Source of the DNA: Acidovorax sp. RAC01
GTDB taxonomy: Bacteria; Pseudomonadota; Gammaproteobacteria; Burkholderiales; Burkholderiaceae_C
Direction: 5' to 3'
Assembly (NCBI RefSeq): GCF_001714725.1
Contig: NZ_CP016447.1
Location: 1,379,001-1,443,000 of the forward strand
DNA: 64,000 nt
The notes below the pieces were generated by a model. It did not search any database, had not been told where the DNA came from, and was given only the letters and a program-made list of their open reading frames with translations. Below, piece after piece: positions 1-7,398 of the stretch (position 1 is its first letter; each line of letters begins with the position of its first letter). A program made the position numbers and the translations under genes.

Positions 1-813
1 GCCGCCACTGAGGTCGTGCTGCACCGCATGGTGTGGTCGCTGGTGTTTGTGCTCATCGTGCTGGCCGCGCTGCGCCGTTTTGCCTGGCTGGCCGATGTGC
101 GGCGCAACCCCGCGCTGCTGGGCAAGTTTGCGGTGTCGGCCGTGCTGCTGGCAGCCAACTGGCTCACCTACATCTGGGCGGTGAACAACGGCCATGTGCT
201 GGATGCCAGCCTGGGCTACTTCATCCTGCCGCTGGTGAACGTGGCGCTGGGTTTTGTCTTCTTGCACGAACGCCCGCGCAAGGCCCAGTGGGTGGCGTTT
301 GCGCTGGCGGCCAGCGGCGTGCTGTGGATGGCGCTACAGACCGGCCGCATGCCCTGGATCGCCCTGCTGCTGGCGCTCTCGTTCGGGTTCTACGGGCTGA
401 TGCGCAAGGTGGCCGTGCTGGGCGCGCTGGAGGGCATGTCGCTGGAGACCATGCTGCTGGCCCCCTTGGCCCTGGCCGCGCTGCTGTGGGGCAACCACAC
501 CGGCCAGTGGCCCGCGCACGACAGCCACACCTGGCTGTTCTTCGTACTTAGCGGCCCCGTCACTGCCATCCCGCTGCTGCTGTTTGCCGCCGGTGCCCGG
601 CGCGTGCCGCTGTCCACCATGGGCTTTTTGCAGTACATCACCCCGTCCATCCTGGCGCTGATGGGCGTGTTCCTGTACGGCGAAACCTTCGACGGCCCGC
701 GCGCCGTGGGCTTTGTGCTGATCTGGGTGGCGCTGGCGCTGTACAGCGCCGAGGGGCTGTGGGCGGGGCGGCGGGCGGCAGCAGCCAAGGCGACTGAACC
801 GCGCGCAGCTTAG
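1..813 (+). CDS. rarD: RarD-type EamA family permease, 5' end missing
   Basis: The reading frame is open from the first base of the window and ends at 813, so the gene begins upstream. About 270 residues are visible against roughly 300 for RarD, so only the first one or two dozen residues are lost. The protein is a chain of hydrophobic helices. The stretch around TEVVLHRMVWSLVFVL matches the conserved HRxxWS region near the start of RarD, and TAIPLLLFAAGARRVPL and GFLQYITPSI match its second half. RarD belongs to the drug/metabolite (EamA) transporters of the inner membrane; its substrate is not established. The GTG at 16 and ATG at 28 are internal codons rather than the true start. Confidence 0.82.
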   Translation, partial: AATEVVLHRMVWSLVFVLIVLAALRRFAWLADVRRNPALLGKFAVSAVLLAANWLTYIWAVNNGHVLDASLGYFILPLVNVALGFVFLHERPRKAQWVAFALAASGVLWMALQTGRMPWIALLLALSFGFYGLMRKVAVLGALEGMSLETMLLAPLALAALLWGNHTGQWPAHDSHTWLFFVLSGPVTAIPLLLFAAGARRVPLSTMGFLQYITPSILALMGVFLYGETFDGPRAVGFVLIWVALALYSAEGLWAGRRAAAAKATEPRAA

Positions 814-921
814 AAGATCGCGCGCAGGTCAGGGCCGGGTCTCCTGTCAGGACAGCGTTTGCTCGCATTTTCGATCTCCATTTGCACCCGACCCTGCCAC
901 ACCGTGGAGTAAATTGCACCG

Positions 922-2217
922 ATGCCCCGCAGACCCGTCTCCACCGCAGCCGCCGCCCCCGCCTTCCTCATCGACTCCCCCCAGGCCGCCTGGCGCCTGC
1001 TGACCACCCTGGGCCTGGTCGTGCTGGGCAACAGCAGCATGTACGTCGTCTCGGTGGTGCTGCCCGCCGTGCAGGCCGAGTTTGGGGTGGGCCGTGCCGA
1101 TGCGTCGCTGCCCTACACGCTGATGATGGTGTGCCTGGGGCTGGGCGGAATCTGGACGGGGCGGATGGCCGACCGGCATGGGCTGATGCTGGTGCTGTGC
1201 GTAGGCGCGGTGGCCGTGTGTGGCGGGTTTGTGTGGGCGGGGCTGTCGGGCAGCATCTGGATATTCGGGCTGGCGCACGGGCTGATGGGGCTGGTGGGCA
1301 GCTCGGCCACGTTTGCGCCGCTGATGGCCGACACGGCCCTGTGGTGGAACCGGCGGCGCGGCATTGCGGTAGCGATCTGCGCCAGCGGCAACTACATTGC
1401 GGGCGCGCTGTGGCCGCCCATCGTGCAGCACGGCATTGATGCGATTGGCTGGCGCCAGACCTACTTGCTGCTGGGGCTGGTGTGTGGCGTGGGCATGCTG
1501 CTGCTGGCACTGCGCATGCGGCAAAGGGCGCCGCTGGTGCTGATGGATGCGGTGGCGCAGCCCGCGTCAGTGGCGGCACCCCCGCCTGCGGCGCTGGACC
1601 GCAGCCGCCCGTTCGGCCTGCGCCCGCTGCATGCGCAGCTGCTGCTGTGCGTGGCGGGCGTGGCCTGCTGCGTGGCCATGGCGATGCCGCAGGTGCACAT
1701 CGTGGCGTACTGCACCGACCTGGGTTTTGGCGCGGCACGCGGGGCCGAGATGCTGTCGCTGATGCTGGCGTGCGGCATTGTCAGCCGCCTGGTGTCGGGC
1801 GTGATCTGCGACCGCATTGGCGGGGTGCGCACGTTGCTGCTGGGCTCGGCCTTGCAGGGCGTGGGGCTGGCGCTGTTTCTGCCGTTTGACGGGCTGGTGC
1901 CGCTGTATGTCATCTCGGCGATGTTCGGGTTGTTCCAGGGCGGCATCGTGCCAGCCTACGCGATCATCATCCGCGAGTACTTTGCGCCGCAGGAGGCCGG
2001 AGCCCGCGTGGGCGCGGTGATCATGGCCACGCTGATCGGCATGGCCCTGGGGGGCTGGATGTCGGGCTGGATCTTTGACCTAACGGGCAGCTACCACGCA
2101 GCCTTCCTCAACGGCATGGCGTGGAACCTGCTCAATCTGTCGATCGTAGGGTGGCTTTACTGGCGCGTGCGGCGCCAGGGTGCGGCCGGGGTACGGTCGC
2201 TGCCTGCCGCGGGCTAG
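922..2217 (+). CDS. MFS transporter
   Basis: A 431-residue inner-membrane protein with about 12 hydrophobic segments, typical of the major facilitator superfamily. The loop after the second helix (GGIWTGRMADRHGLML, about residues 73-88) is the family's GxxxDRxGRR-type motif A, and a related sequence (SGVICDRIGGVR) occurs at the start of the second half. A long hydrophilic loop near residues 200-240 separates the halves. The ATG at 922 has a GGAG 13 bases upstream and gives a short cytoplasmic N-terminus before helix 1. The layout resembles monocarboxylate/cyanate-type MFS carriers, but the substrate cannot be read from the sequence. It stands alone between rarD and the glycosylase, both on the same strand. 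Confidence 0.85.
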   Translation: MPRRPVSTAAAAPAFLIDSPQAAWRLLTTLGLVVLGNSSMYVVSVVLPAVQAEFGVGRADASLPYTLMMVCLGLGGIWTGRMADRHGLMLVLCVGAVAVCGGFVWAGLSGSIWIFGLAHGLMGLVGSSATFAPLMADTALWWNRRRGIAVAICASGNYIAGALWPPIVQHGIDAIGWRQTYLLLGLVCGVGMLLLALRMRQRAPLVLMDAVAQPASVAAPPPAALDRSRPFGLRPLHAQLLLCVAGVACCVAMAMPQVHIVAYCTDLGFGAARGAEMLSLMLACGIVSRLVSGVICDRIGGVRTLLLGSALQGVGLALFLPFDGLVPLYVISAMFGLFQGGIVPAYAIIIREYFAPQEAGARVGAVIMATLIGMALGGWMSGWIFDLTGSYHAAFLNGMAWNLLNLSIVGWLYWRVRRQGAAGVRSLPAAG

Positions 2218-2279
2218 GGCCTGGGACGCGCCCCTGACCAACACCGCGACGCGGCACCCCACCATCGCATCACAACCCT

Positions 2280-2921
2280 ATGGTTTCAGACGCAGCTGAC
2301 GCAGGCCGCAACCTGCCGGCAGGCCCGGCCCCGGTGGCTCTGACTGAAGCCTCCATCGACTTCACGGCCCCGGCCGATACCGTGGCCCGCCGGCTGATTG
2401 GCGTGACGCTGCTCATCGACGGCGTGGGCGGCCGCATTGTGGAGACCGAGGCCTACGACCAGGCCGACGCCGCATCGCACACCTATGGCGGGCCCACGCC
2501 GCGCAACGCGGCGATGTTCGGGCCGGGGGGCCATGCCTATGTATACCGCTCGTACGGCCTGCACTGGTGTGTGAACACGGTGTGCTGCGAGGCGGGCCAT
2601 GGCGCGGGGGTACTGCTGCGCGCGCTGGAGCCCACGCACGGGCTGGACGTGATGCGCCTGCGCCGCGCCGGTGTGCAGGATGAGCGGCTGCTGTGCGCAG
2701 GGCCTGGGCGGCTGGCGCAGGCGCTGGGCATTGATGCCAGCTTCAACGGACGCGACCTGCGGCTGCCGCCGTTTGCACTGCTGGAGCCTGTGTATGGCAC
2801 ACCCGCGCCGCCCGTGGTGGCCGGGCCACGCATCGGCATCAGCAAGGCGGTGGATGTGCCCTGGCGGTTTGGCGAGCGGGGCTCGCGCTACCTGAGCCGG
2901 CCCTTTCCGCGCGCAGGCTGA
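2280..2921 (+). CDS. DNA-3-methyladenine glycosylase, AAG/MPG family
   Basis: A 213-residue protein of the AAG (MPG) fold, which excises alkylated purines such as 3-methyladenine from DNA and starts base-excision repair. The family core is clear: ARRLIGVTL, then IVETEAY containing the catalytic Glu (about residue 58), SHTYGGPTPRNAAMFGPGGHAYVYRSYG with the intercalating and flipping tyrosines, and the C-terminal GPRIGISKAVDVPWRF. Length is usual for bacterial members. The first 25 residues are extra and poorly conserved, so a slightly later start is possible, but the next in-frame candidates remove core sequence. It converges with the tyrosine phosphatase gene, leaving about 31 bp between the stop codons. 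Confidence 0.92.
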   Translation: MVSDAADAGRNLPAGPAPVALTEASIDFTAPADTVARRLIGVTLLIDGVGGRIVETEAYDQADAASHTYGGPTPRNAAMFGPGGHAYVYRSYGLHWCVNTVCCEAGHGAGVLLRALEPTHGLDVMRLRRAGVQDERLLCAGPGRLAQALGIDASFNGRDLRLPPFALLEPVYGTPAPPVVAGPRIGISKAVDVPWRFGERGSRYLSRPFPRAG

Positions 2922-2952
2922 GGCGCGGCATGAAAGCCGCCATCAGCTGCCA

Positions 2953-3714
2953 TCAGCCGACCGCGGGCTGCAGGTACAGGCCTGCCAGGTGTTTTTGCGC
3001 TGCGGCATCCACGCCCAGCACATCCTGCAGATAGGCCTGCACGCCACCGTAGTCGTGGTCCACGCCGTGCAGGGCTGCGTCCAGAAACTCCTGCTGCACG
3101 CGCCACAGCACGGCCAGCACTTCCTCGGGCGCATGGCTGGCCATGCCGGCGGGGCGCTGGTAGAGGCTGTTGGTGAGCAGGTAGTCGTGCATGACCTCAT
3201 CGCGCGGCACGCCCAGCGTCAGCAGGATGAGGGCGGCGGCAAAGCCGGTGCGGTCTTTGCCCGCCGTGCAATGAAAGACGGTGGGGGTGTCGCTGGCCAG
3301 CAGCAGGCGGAACAGCTCGGCAAAGCGCGGGGCGTTGTCGTGCACAAAACCCCGGTAGGTTTCCTGCATCAGGCCCACGGCATCCTGCGCGGTGATGCGG
3401 TGGCCCGTGCGCTGCAGCTCGAGCGCACGCTGCACCACGGTGGGCTCTATGGCCAGCGGGTGGTAGGCCACGCCGGGCAGGGCGTAGGCATACGCAGCGC
3501 TTTCGGCCTGGCCGCGAAAGTCCACCGCGCGGGTGACGCCCAGCCCGGCCAGCAAGGCCTGGTCTTCTGCGGTCAGGCCTGCCAGGTGGTCGGACCGGAA
3601 GATGCGTCGCCACTTCACCGCGCGCCCGCCGTGGCCGATGTAGCCGCCGAGGTCGCGGAAATTGGTGGCGCCTGCGAGGGGGAGGGATCGGCTGGGGGCT
3701 TGCTCGTGGGGCAT
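2953..3714 (-). CDS. Tyrosine-protein phosphatase, IphP-like
   Basis: A protein-tyrosine phosphatase of the bacterial IphP-like group (also called Y_phosphatase3). The signature HCTAGKDRTGFAA holds the nucleophilic Cys and the phosphate-binding Arg of the CX5R loop, about residue 145. The N-terminus has the group's opening motif LPLAGATNFRDLGGY and a RSDHLAGLT segment. I chose the ATG at 3714, giving 253 residues starting MPHEQAPSRSLPLAG, because the family begins just before that motif; an in-frame start at 3789 would add an unconserved tail and run into the divergent AraC promoter region. The substrate is unknown; related enzymes act on phosphotyrosine or phosphoinositides. The gene is divergent from the AraC regulator at 3882. 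Confidence 0.88.
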   Translation of the reverse strand: MPHEQAPSRSLPLAGATNFRDLGGYIGHGGRAVKWRRIFRSDHLAGLTAEDQALLAGLGVTRAVDFRGQAESAAYAYALPGVAYHPLAIEPTVVQRALELQRTGHRITAQDAVGLMQETYRGFVHDNAPRFAELFRLLLASDTPTVFHCTAGKDRTGFAAALILLTLGVPRDEVMHDYLLTNSLYQRPAGMASHAPEEVLAVLWRVQQEFLDAALHGVDHDYGGVQAYLQDVLGVDAAAQKHLAGLYLQPAVG

Positions 3715-3881
3715 GGCGCTTGGCACGGACGTGCTGTGGATGCGAAAGCAGCAAGGATAGTCGGGCACTGCGGCAGTCGCATGTCGCACGGGTGGCTGGC
3801 GGCAATGGAGCGGCGGCTGACATGCCAGCCAACCATCCGGAAAGTCACCACCTGCGACACATCCCTGTGCAAAATCCGGGC

Positions 3882-4724
3882 ATGCAGCGCCTGGTGCCCG
3901 TCCCTACCGATTTGCAGCCCTGGCTGATGGCCGCGGTGGTGGTCGATGCCCCGGCAGAGCTGGCGCAGTCGCATTTCCCGGCCATGGTGTCGAGCATGCT
4001 GGTGGTGCGGCTGGCTGGGCAGGTGCGTTGCCGGGGCGCGCTGGTGCCGCCATCGGCATGGATCAGCGCCAGCACAGCGGCCACGGTGTATGACCACGAC
4101 GGGCCCGTGCGGGCCGTGGGGTTGGTGTTGCAGCCTGCGGCAGCGGCGGCGCTGTTTGCCAGTGCGCGCGGGCTGGTGAACACGCTGCGGCCCATGGCGG
4201 AAATGGCGGGCCCTCCATGGGCCGAAGCAGAGCACGCGGTACGGGCTGCGGTGGACGACGGCGCCCGGCTGGAGGTGTTGTGCGAGTTCATCCGGCGGCT
4301 TGCCGCGCCGCCGTCACCGTGTGAAGCACGGCGGCAGCACGCCCTGACCCTGTTGCAGGCGGCCAGTGCCGACGCCGCTGGCGCGGGCCAGCGTCTGGGC
4401 CTGAGCCAGCGGCAGTTTGAGCGGCGCTTTGTGGCGCACTGGGGCATGGCACCCAAGCAGTTTGCGGTGATTGCACGGCTGAACAACACGCTGGGGAGCG
4501 CTCTGGCCGCGCCCGGCGACCCGGTGGTGGGCCTGGCGGTGGACCAGGGCTACTACGACCAGTCGCACTTGGCGCGTGATGTGCGCAGGCTGGCGGGCCA
4601 GCCGCTGCAGGCCCTGGTGCAGGGCAGCCGCAGCCCGGTCACCGAACACTGGCCCCTGCAAGTGGGCGCACAGGCGCAGCTGGGTCAGCCGCCGGAGGGA
4701 TCAGCGTCCCTGCGCAAGCGCTGA
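3882..4724 (+). CDS. AraC family transcriptional regulator
   Basis: About 280 residues with a C-terminal AraC/XylS DNA-binding domain. The two helix-turn-helix units are seen in AGQRLGLSQRQFERRFVAHWGMAPKQF and in VGLAVDQGYYDQSHLARDVRRLAGQPLQ. The N-terminal half has a DUF6597-like look with no recognisable ligand motif. I start it at the ATG at 3882 (MQRLVPVPTDLQPWL), where conserved-looking sequence begins; the frame is open upstream to 3720, but that extension would overlap the phosphatase promoter. Its 3' end overlaps the convergent DUF2834 gene by about 40 bp. The target genes are unknown; the divergent phosphatase is the obvious candidate. Confidence 0.85.
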   Translation: MQRLVPVPTDLQPWLMAAVVVDAPAELAQSHFPAMVSSMLVVRLAGQVRCRGALVPPSAWISASTAATVYDHDGPVRAVGLVLQPAAAAALFASARGLVNTLRPMAEMAGPPWAEAEHAVRAAVDDGARLEVLCEFIRRLAAPPSPCEARRQHALTLLQAASADAAGAGQRLGLSQRQFERRFVAHWGMAPKQFAVIARLNNTLGSALAAPGDPVVGLAVDQGYYDQSHLARDVRRLAGQPLQALVQGSRSPVTEHWPLQVGAQAQLGQPPEGSASLRKR

Positions 4725-5023
4725 GCCAGGTACAGCGGCATCACAAACGCGAGTCCGATACCAAAGCAAGCCGCGATATAGGCCCAGCGCCACGCGCCCA
4801 GGCGGCGGTCGGCCGCCACCCAGGCCGAGAACGCCACAGCGGCCAGGTACACGTCCAGGGTGATGCCGGTGGTGAGCGCGTTGGCAAACGCATCGCGCCA
4901 AAAAACATCGGGCATCACACTGCCACCGGCCAGAAAGTACACGGTGTTGAAGTACCAGGGGATGGCCAGGCCCAGGGCGGCCAACAGCAGAAGAAAAACG
5001 CGAAGGGGTTGGTGGTGGTGCAT
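4685..5023 (-). CDS. DUF2834 domain small membrane protein
   Basis: A 112-residue protein with three predicted membrane helices (LRVFLLLLAALGLAIPWYF, then TTGITLDVYLAAVAFSAWVA, then WAYIAACFGIGLAFVMPLYLAQR). The pattern of a leading helix, an NTVYF motif, a TGITLDVYL segment and a final FGIGLAFVMPLYLAQR is the DUF2834 signature. Its function is unknown. The ATG at 5023 (MHHHQPLR) directly precedes the first helix; the longer frame to 5149 adds low-complexity sequence with no family match. It is convergent with the AraC gene and overlaps its end. The 140 bp upstream hold nothing I can name. Confidence 0.8.
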   Translation of the reverse strand: MHHHQPLRVFLLLLAALGLAIPWYFNTVYFLAGGSVMPDVFWRDAFANALTTGITLDVYLAAVAFSAWVAADRRLGAWRWAYIAACFGIGLAFVMPLYLAQRLRRDADPSGG

Positions 5024-5167
5024 CGGTGCAAGCGGCCCTCCAAAAAAATGAGAAAGGCCTGGGCAGTGAATCAAGGCACCAATTGAATCCGCGCGGCCCC
5101 CTCGCGGGCTAGGAAAAACACGACATCCCCCCCATGGCAAGCCTGCCACTGCCAGCAGATCAGCCGC

Positions 5168-5518
5168 TTACTGCGCAGGCGGCAGCGACGTGACTGCGCC
5201 GTCCATCGGCAGCTCCTGGCTGCCCTGGGGGCAGGGCTGATCGGTGTAGGTGGTGCGGCCGTCCCGCACGCATTTGCGCGGCTGCGGGGCCACGGGCTGG
5301 GACGCGCCCGCCTGCGCGGGGCGGGCCTGCCCAGCAGCGGGGCGCTTGTCGGGCGGCAGGGATTCGGGCCCGGGGCGGGTGATCTTTTTCCAGGCCTGTT
5401 CGGTCCAGGGCCCGGCCTGGGGCAGCCACTGGTCGGCCGTCCACCATGCGGCGGCTGCAGCAGCCAGCAGCAGTGCGGCCACAAGGGTCCAGAGGGCTCG
5501 TTCGCGGGGGCTGCGCAT
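5168..5518 (-). CDS. Membrane-anchored DUF4124-like protein
   Basis: A 116-residue protein with one N-terminal membrane helix (ALWTLVAALLLAAAAAAWW), a Pro/Ala-rich linker and a short C-terminal motif, RKCVRDGRTTYTDQPCPQGSQ. That motif is the DUF4124-type signature: a Cys, then G-x-x-x-Y-T-D-x-P-C-P. DUF4124 domains are common periplasmic modules in betaproteobacteria with no established function; the two cysteines may pair in the periplasm. I use the ATG at 5518 (MRSPRERALW), which sits just before the helix; an upstream ATG at 5551 is possible. It faces the same way as the PEBP gene upstream but is separated by about 65 bp. Confidence 0.72.
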   Translation of the reverse strand: MRSPRERALWTLVAALLLAAAAAAWWTADQWLPQAGPWTEQAWKKITRPGPESLPPDKRPAAGQARPAQAGASQPVAPQPRKCVRDGRTTYTDQPCPQGSQELPMDGAVTSLPPAQ

Positions 5519-5584
5519 GGGTGGGCTTGCGGTGGGGTGGATGACCGCCAAGCTTAAAACATCACAGCGCCCCCACCCACACGG

Positions 5585-6187
5585 TCACGGCTGCTTGCCT
5601 TGGGCCGCAGGGCGCCCGTAGCGTGCCGTGAGCGTGGCTTTGTCCAGGCTGTTGGCGTTGATCATGTACCCGGCCATCGCGGCGGTGGCTTCGGCGGGCA
5701 AGTCCAGGCGCGGCACCTTGAGCGCATGCACGCTGAAGATGTAGCGGTGCGGCGCATCACCTTCGGGCGGGCAGGCCCCGCCCCAGGCGGCCACGCCGTA
5801 GTCAATGCGCACATGGCTGGCGCCTGCGGGCAGCTTGGCGCCACCGGCAGCACCCGCGTCGGGCCGCAGCTCGGTCACGCTGGCGGGGATGTTGACCACC
5901 GACCAATGCCACCAGCCCGAGCCCGTGGGCGCGTCAGGGTCGTAGGCGGTGACGGCGAAGCTTTGGGTGCCCGCAGGCGCACCGCTCCAGCGCAGGGCGG
6001 GTGACTGGTTGTCGCCCGCACAGCCAAAGCCCTTGAACTCGAAACGCTGGGCCAGTGTGCTGCCTTCGGCAAAGTCGGGGCTGCTGAGCGTAAAGGCCTG
6101 GGCGTGGGCGGCAGGGGCCAAGCCGATGGTGGCGAATGCCGCGATGGCGGTGCCAACGCGAAGGGGGCGTGAAAGTAAATGGGTCAT
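5585..6187 (-). CDS. YbhB/YbcL family PEBP-like protein, exported
   Basis: A 200-residue member of the phosphatidylethanolamine-binding/Raf-kinase-inhibitor-like family. A signal peptide (to about residue 29, ending AHAQA) shows export to the periplasm. The fold motifs are visible: NQSPALRWSGAPAGTQSFAVTAYDPDAP (the ligand-site DPDAP), then GWWHWSVVNIP, then GACPPEGDAPHRYIFSVHAL. Bacterial members such as YbhB have no settled function. The ATG at 6187 gives the only start with a normal signal peptide. An AraC regulator lies upstream on the same strand after about 115 bp and could control it, but no operator was seen. Confidence 0.88.
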   Translation of the reverse strand: MTHLLSRPLRVGTAIAAFATIGLAPAAHAQAFTLSSPDFAEGSTLAQRFEFKGFGCAGDNQSPALRWSGAPAGTQSFAVTAYDPDAPTGSGWWHWSVVNIPASVTELRPDAGAAGGAKLPAGASHVRIDYGVAAWGGACPPEGDAPHRYIFSVHALKVPRLDLPAEATAAMAGYMINANSLDKATLTARYGRPAAQGKQP

Positions 6188-6302
6188 CTGAAAAGCTCCT
6201 TGCAGTAGCGGTGTGAGACAAGGGCTTGATGGTGCTGCGCGCCGCGCCTTCGCATTGGCCCGGCAGCGTCAATGGCTGTGCGCTGTGCGTCAGCCGCAGC
6301 CA

Positions 6303-7079
6303 TCAGGGCCGCAGCTGCGAAGGCGGAAAGCCAAAACGCTCGCGGAAGGCCGCGCTGAAGCGGCTGTGCGATTCATAGCCGCAGCGGGCCGCAATCTCGG
6401 ACACCTGCAGCGTGGAGCTTTGCAGCAGCACCAGCGCCGTCTCCAGCCGCACATCGCGCAGGCACTGGCTCACGGTCTCGCCCTCTTGCGCCAGGCGGCG
6501 CTGCAGGGTGCTGGCGCTGGTGGCAAAGGCGGCGGCAATGCGCTCCACCGTCCAGTCGGCCTGCGGGCTGGGGCCAATCAGGCGGCGCACCCGATCGGCC
6601 CAGCCCAGGTCGCCCGGCGGTGCGAAGACGATGCCCGCCTCGGCCAGCATCAGCAGCACTTCGAGCGCGCGGTGTTCGCGCAGTGCCTGCGAGCTGGCAT
6701 CGCTCTCCAGCGCGGCCACGGCGCGTGTGAAACCGTCTTCAAAGGTGGCGTCGGCCATGAGGCCTGCGCAGCCCTGCACTGGCGGCACGGCTGCAAACTG
6801 GCCGAACTGGCGGTGGAACTGCTCCACCAGCTCAGGCGCGAAACACAGCAGCCGCGCGATGTACCGGCCCTGTGGGGCAGGGTCGTTGACCACCTCCCAC
6901 TGCGCGCCACGCGGCAGCACAAAAACCCGCCCGCTGGGGAAGCGGTGGCCGCCGCCGGGTGTGACGAGGTGCTTGGTGCCCGAGACCACCCAGCCCACGG
7001 AATCCATGCGCACCGTGACGGTGTGGACGCGGTGGTGGACCGTGGTGGCTATCTGCAAGGACAGTGCGGGCTCGCCCAT
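6303..7079 (-). CDS. AraC family transcriptional regulator
   Basis: A 258-residue regulator with a cupin-like N-terminal half (histidines around GGGHRFPSGRVFVLPRGAQW, residues 40-60) and a C-terminal AraC helix-turn-helix pair. The C-terminal helices are AAAFATSASTLQRRLAQEG and VSEIAARCGYESHSRFSAAFRERFGFPPSQLR. The second matches the conserved AraC consensus closely, including the SxFSxxFxxxxGxxPxxxR ending. The start at 7079 leaves a short N-terminus before the cupin. It is followed at 6187 by the PEBP gene in the same direction. Effector and targets are unknown. Confidence 0.88.
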   Translation of the reverse strand: MGEPALSLQIATTVHHRVHTVTVRMDSVGWVVSGTKHLVTPGGGHRFPSGRVFVLPRGAQWEVVNDPAPQGRYIARLLCFAPELVEQFHRQFGQFAAVPPVQGCAGLMADATFEDGFTRAVAALESDASSQALREHRALEVLLMLAEAGIVFAPPGDLGWADRVRRLIGPSPQADWTVERIAAAFATSASTLQRRLAQEGETVSQCLRDVRLETALVLLQSSTLQVSEIAARCGYESHSRFSAAFRERFGFPPSQLRP

Positions 7080-7155
7080 CTTGACTCTTCCCTCTACCGC
7101 TCCCGTTCAGTCATTCGCCGTTCGGGCCGAACGTGTCGAACCCTCGCCTGGCGCG

Positions 7156-7398
7156 TCAGCGCGTGCGCTCCCGCGTCACGTTCACGTCGATGTCGCCAAA
7201 CACGCTGACGCCGCTGGCGCCCTGGCGTTGCTGCTGGCTGGCGGGGTCGCTGGAGCGCGCAGAACCCGATGTGCTGCTGCAGCCCCCCAGCGCACCGGCC
7301 ACCGCCAAAGCCACCAGCGCGGCGCGCCAGTGGCCCCGTGCAGACGACCCGGTCGAAGTCGGTGACGCGTTGGATTGCAGGTGCAGCCGCTGCATCAT
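7156..7398 (-). CDS. Small predicted lipoprotein coupled to topB
   Basis: An 80-residue protein with a basic N-terminus, a hydrophobic segment and a lipobox (LGGC, Cys40), followed by a Ser/Gln-rich stretch and a conserved-looking end GVSVFGDIDVNVTRER. It is predicted to be exported and lipidated. Two adjacent ATGs (7398 and 7395) overlap the TGA of topB as ATGATGA, so its translation is probably coupled to topB. I chose the first ATG. The N-terminus before the hydrophobic segment is long for a lipoprotein signal (about 25 residues), so a later start cannot be excluded. Its function is unknown. Confidence 0.65.
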   Translation of the reverse strand: MMQRLHLQSNASPTSTGSSARGHWRAALVALAVAGALGGCSSTSGSARSSDPASQQQRQGASGVSVFGDIDVNVTRERTR

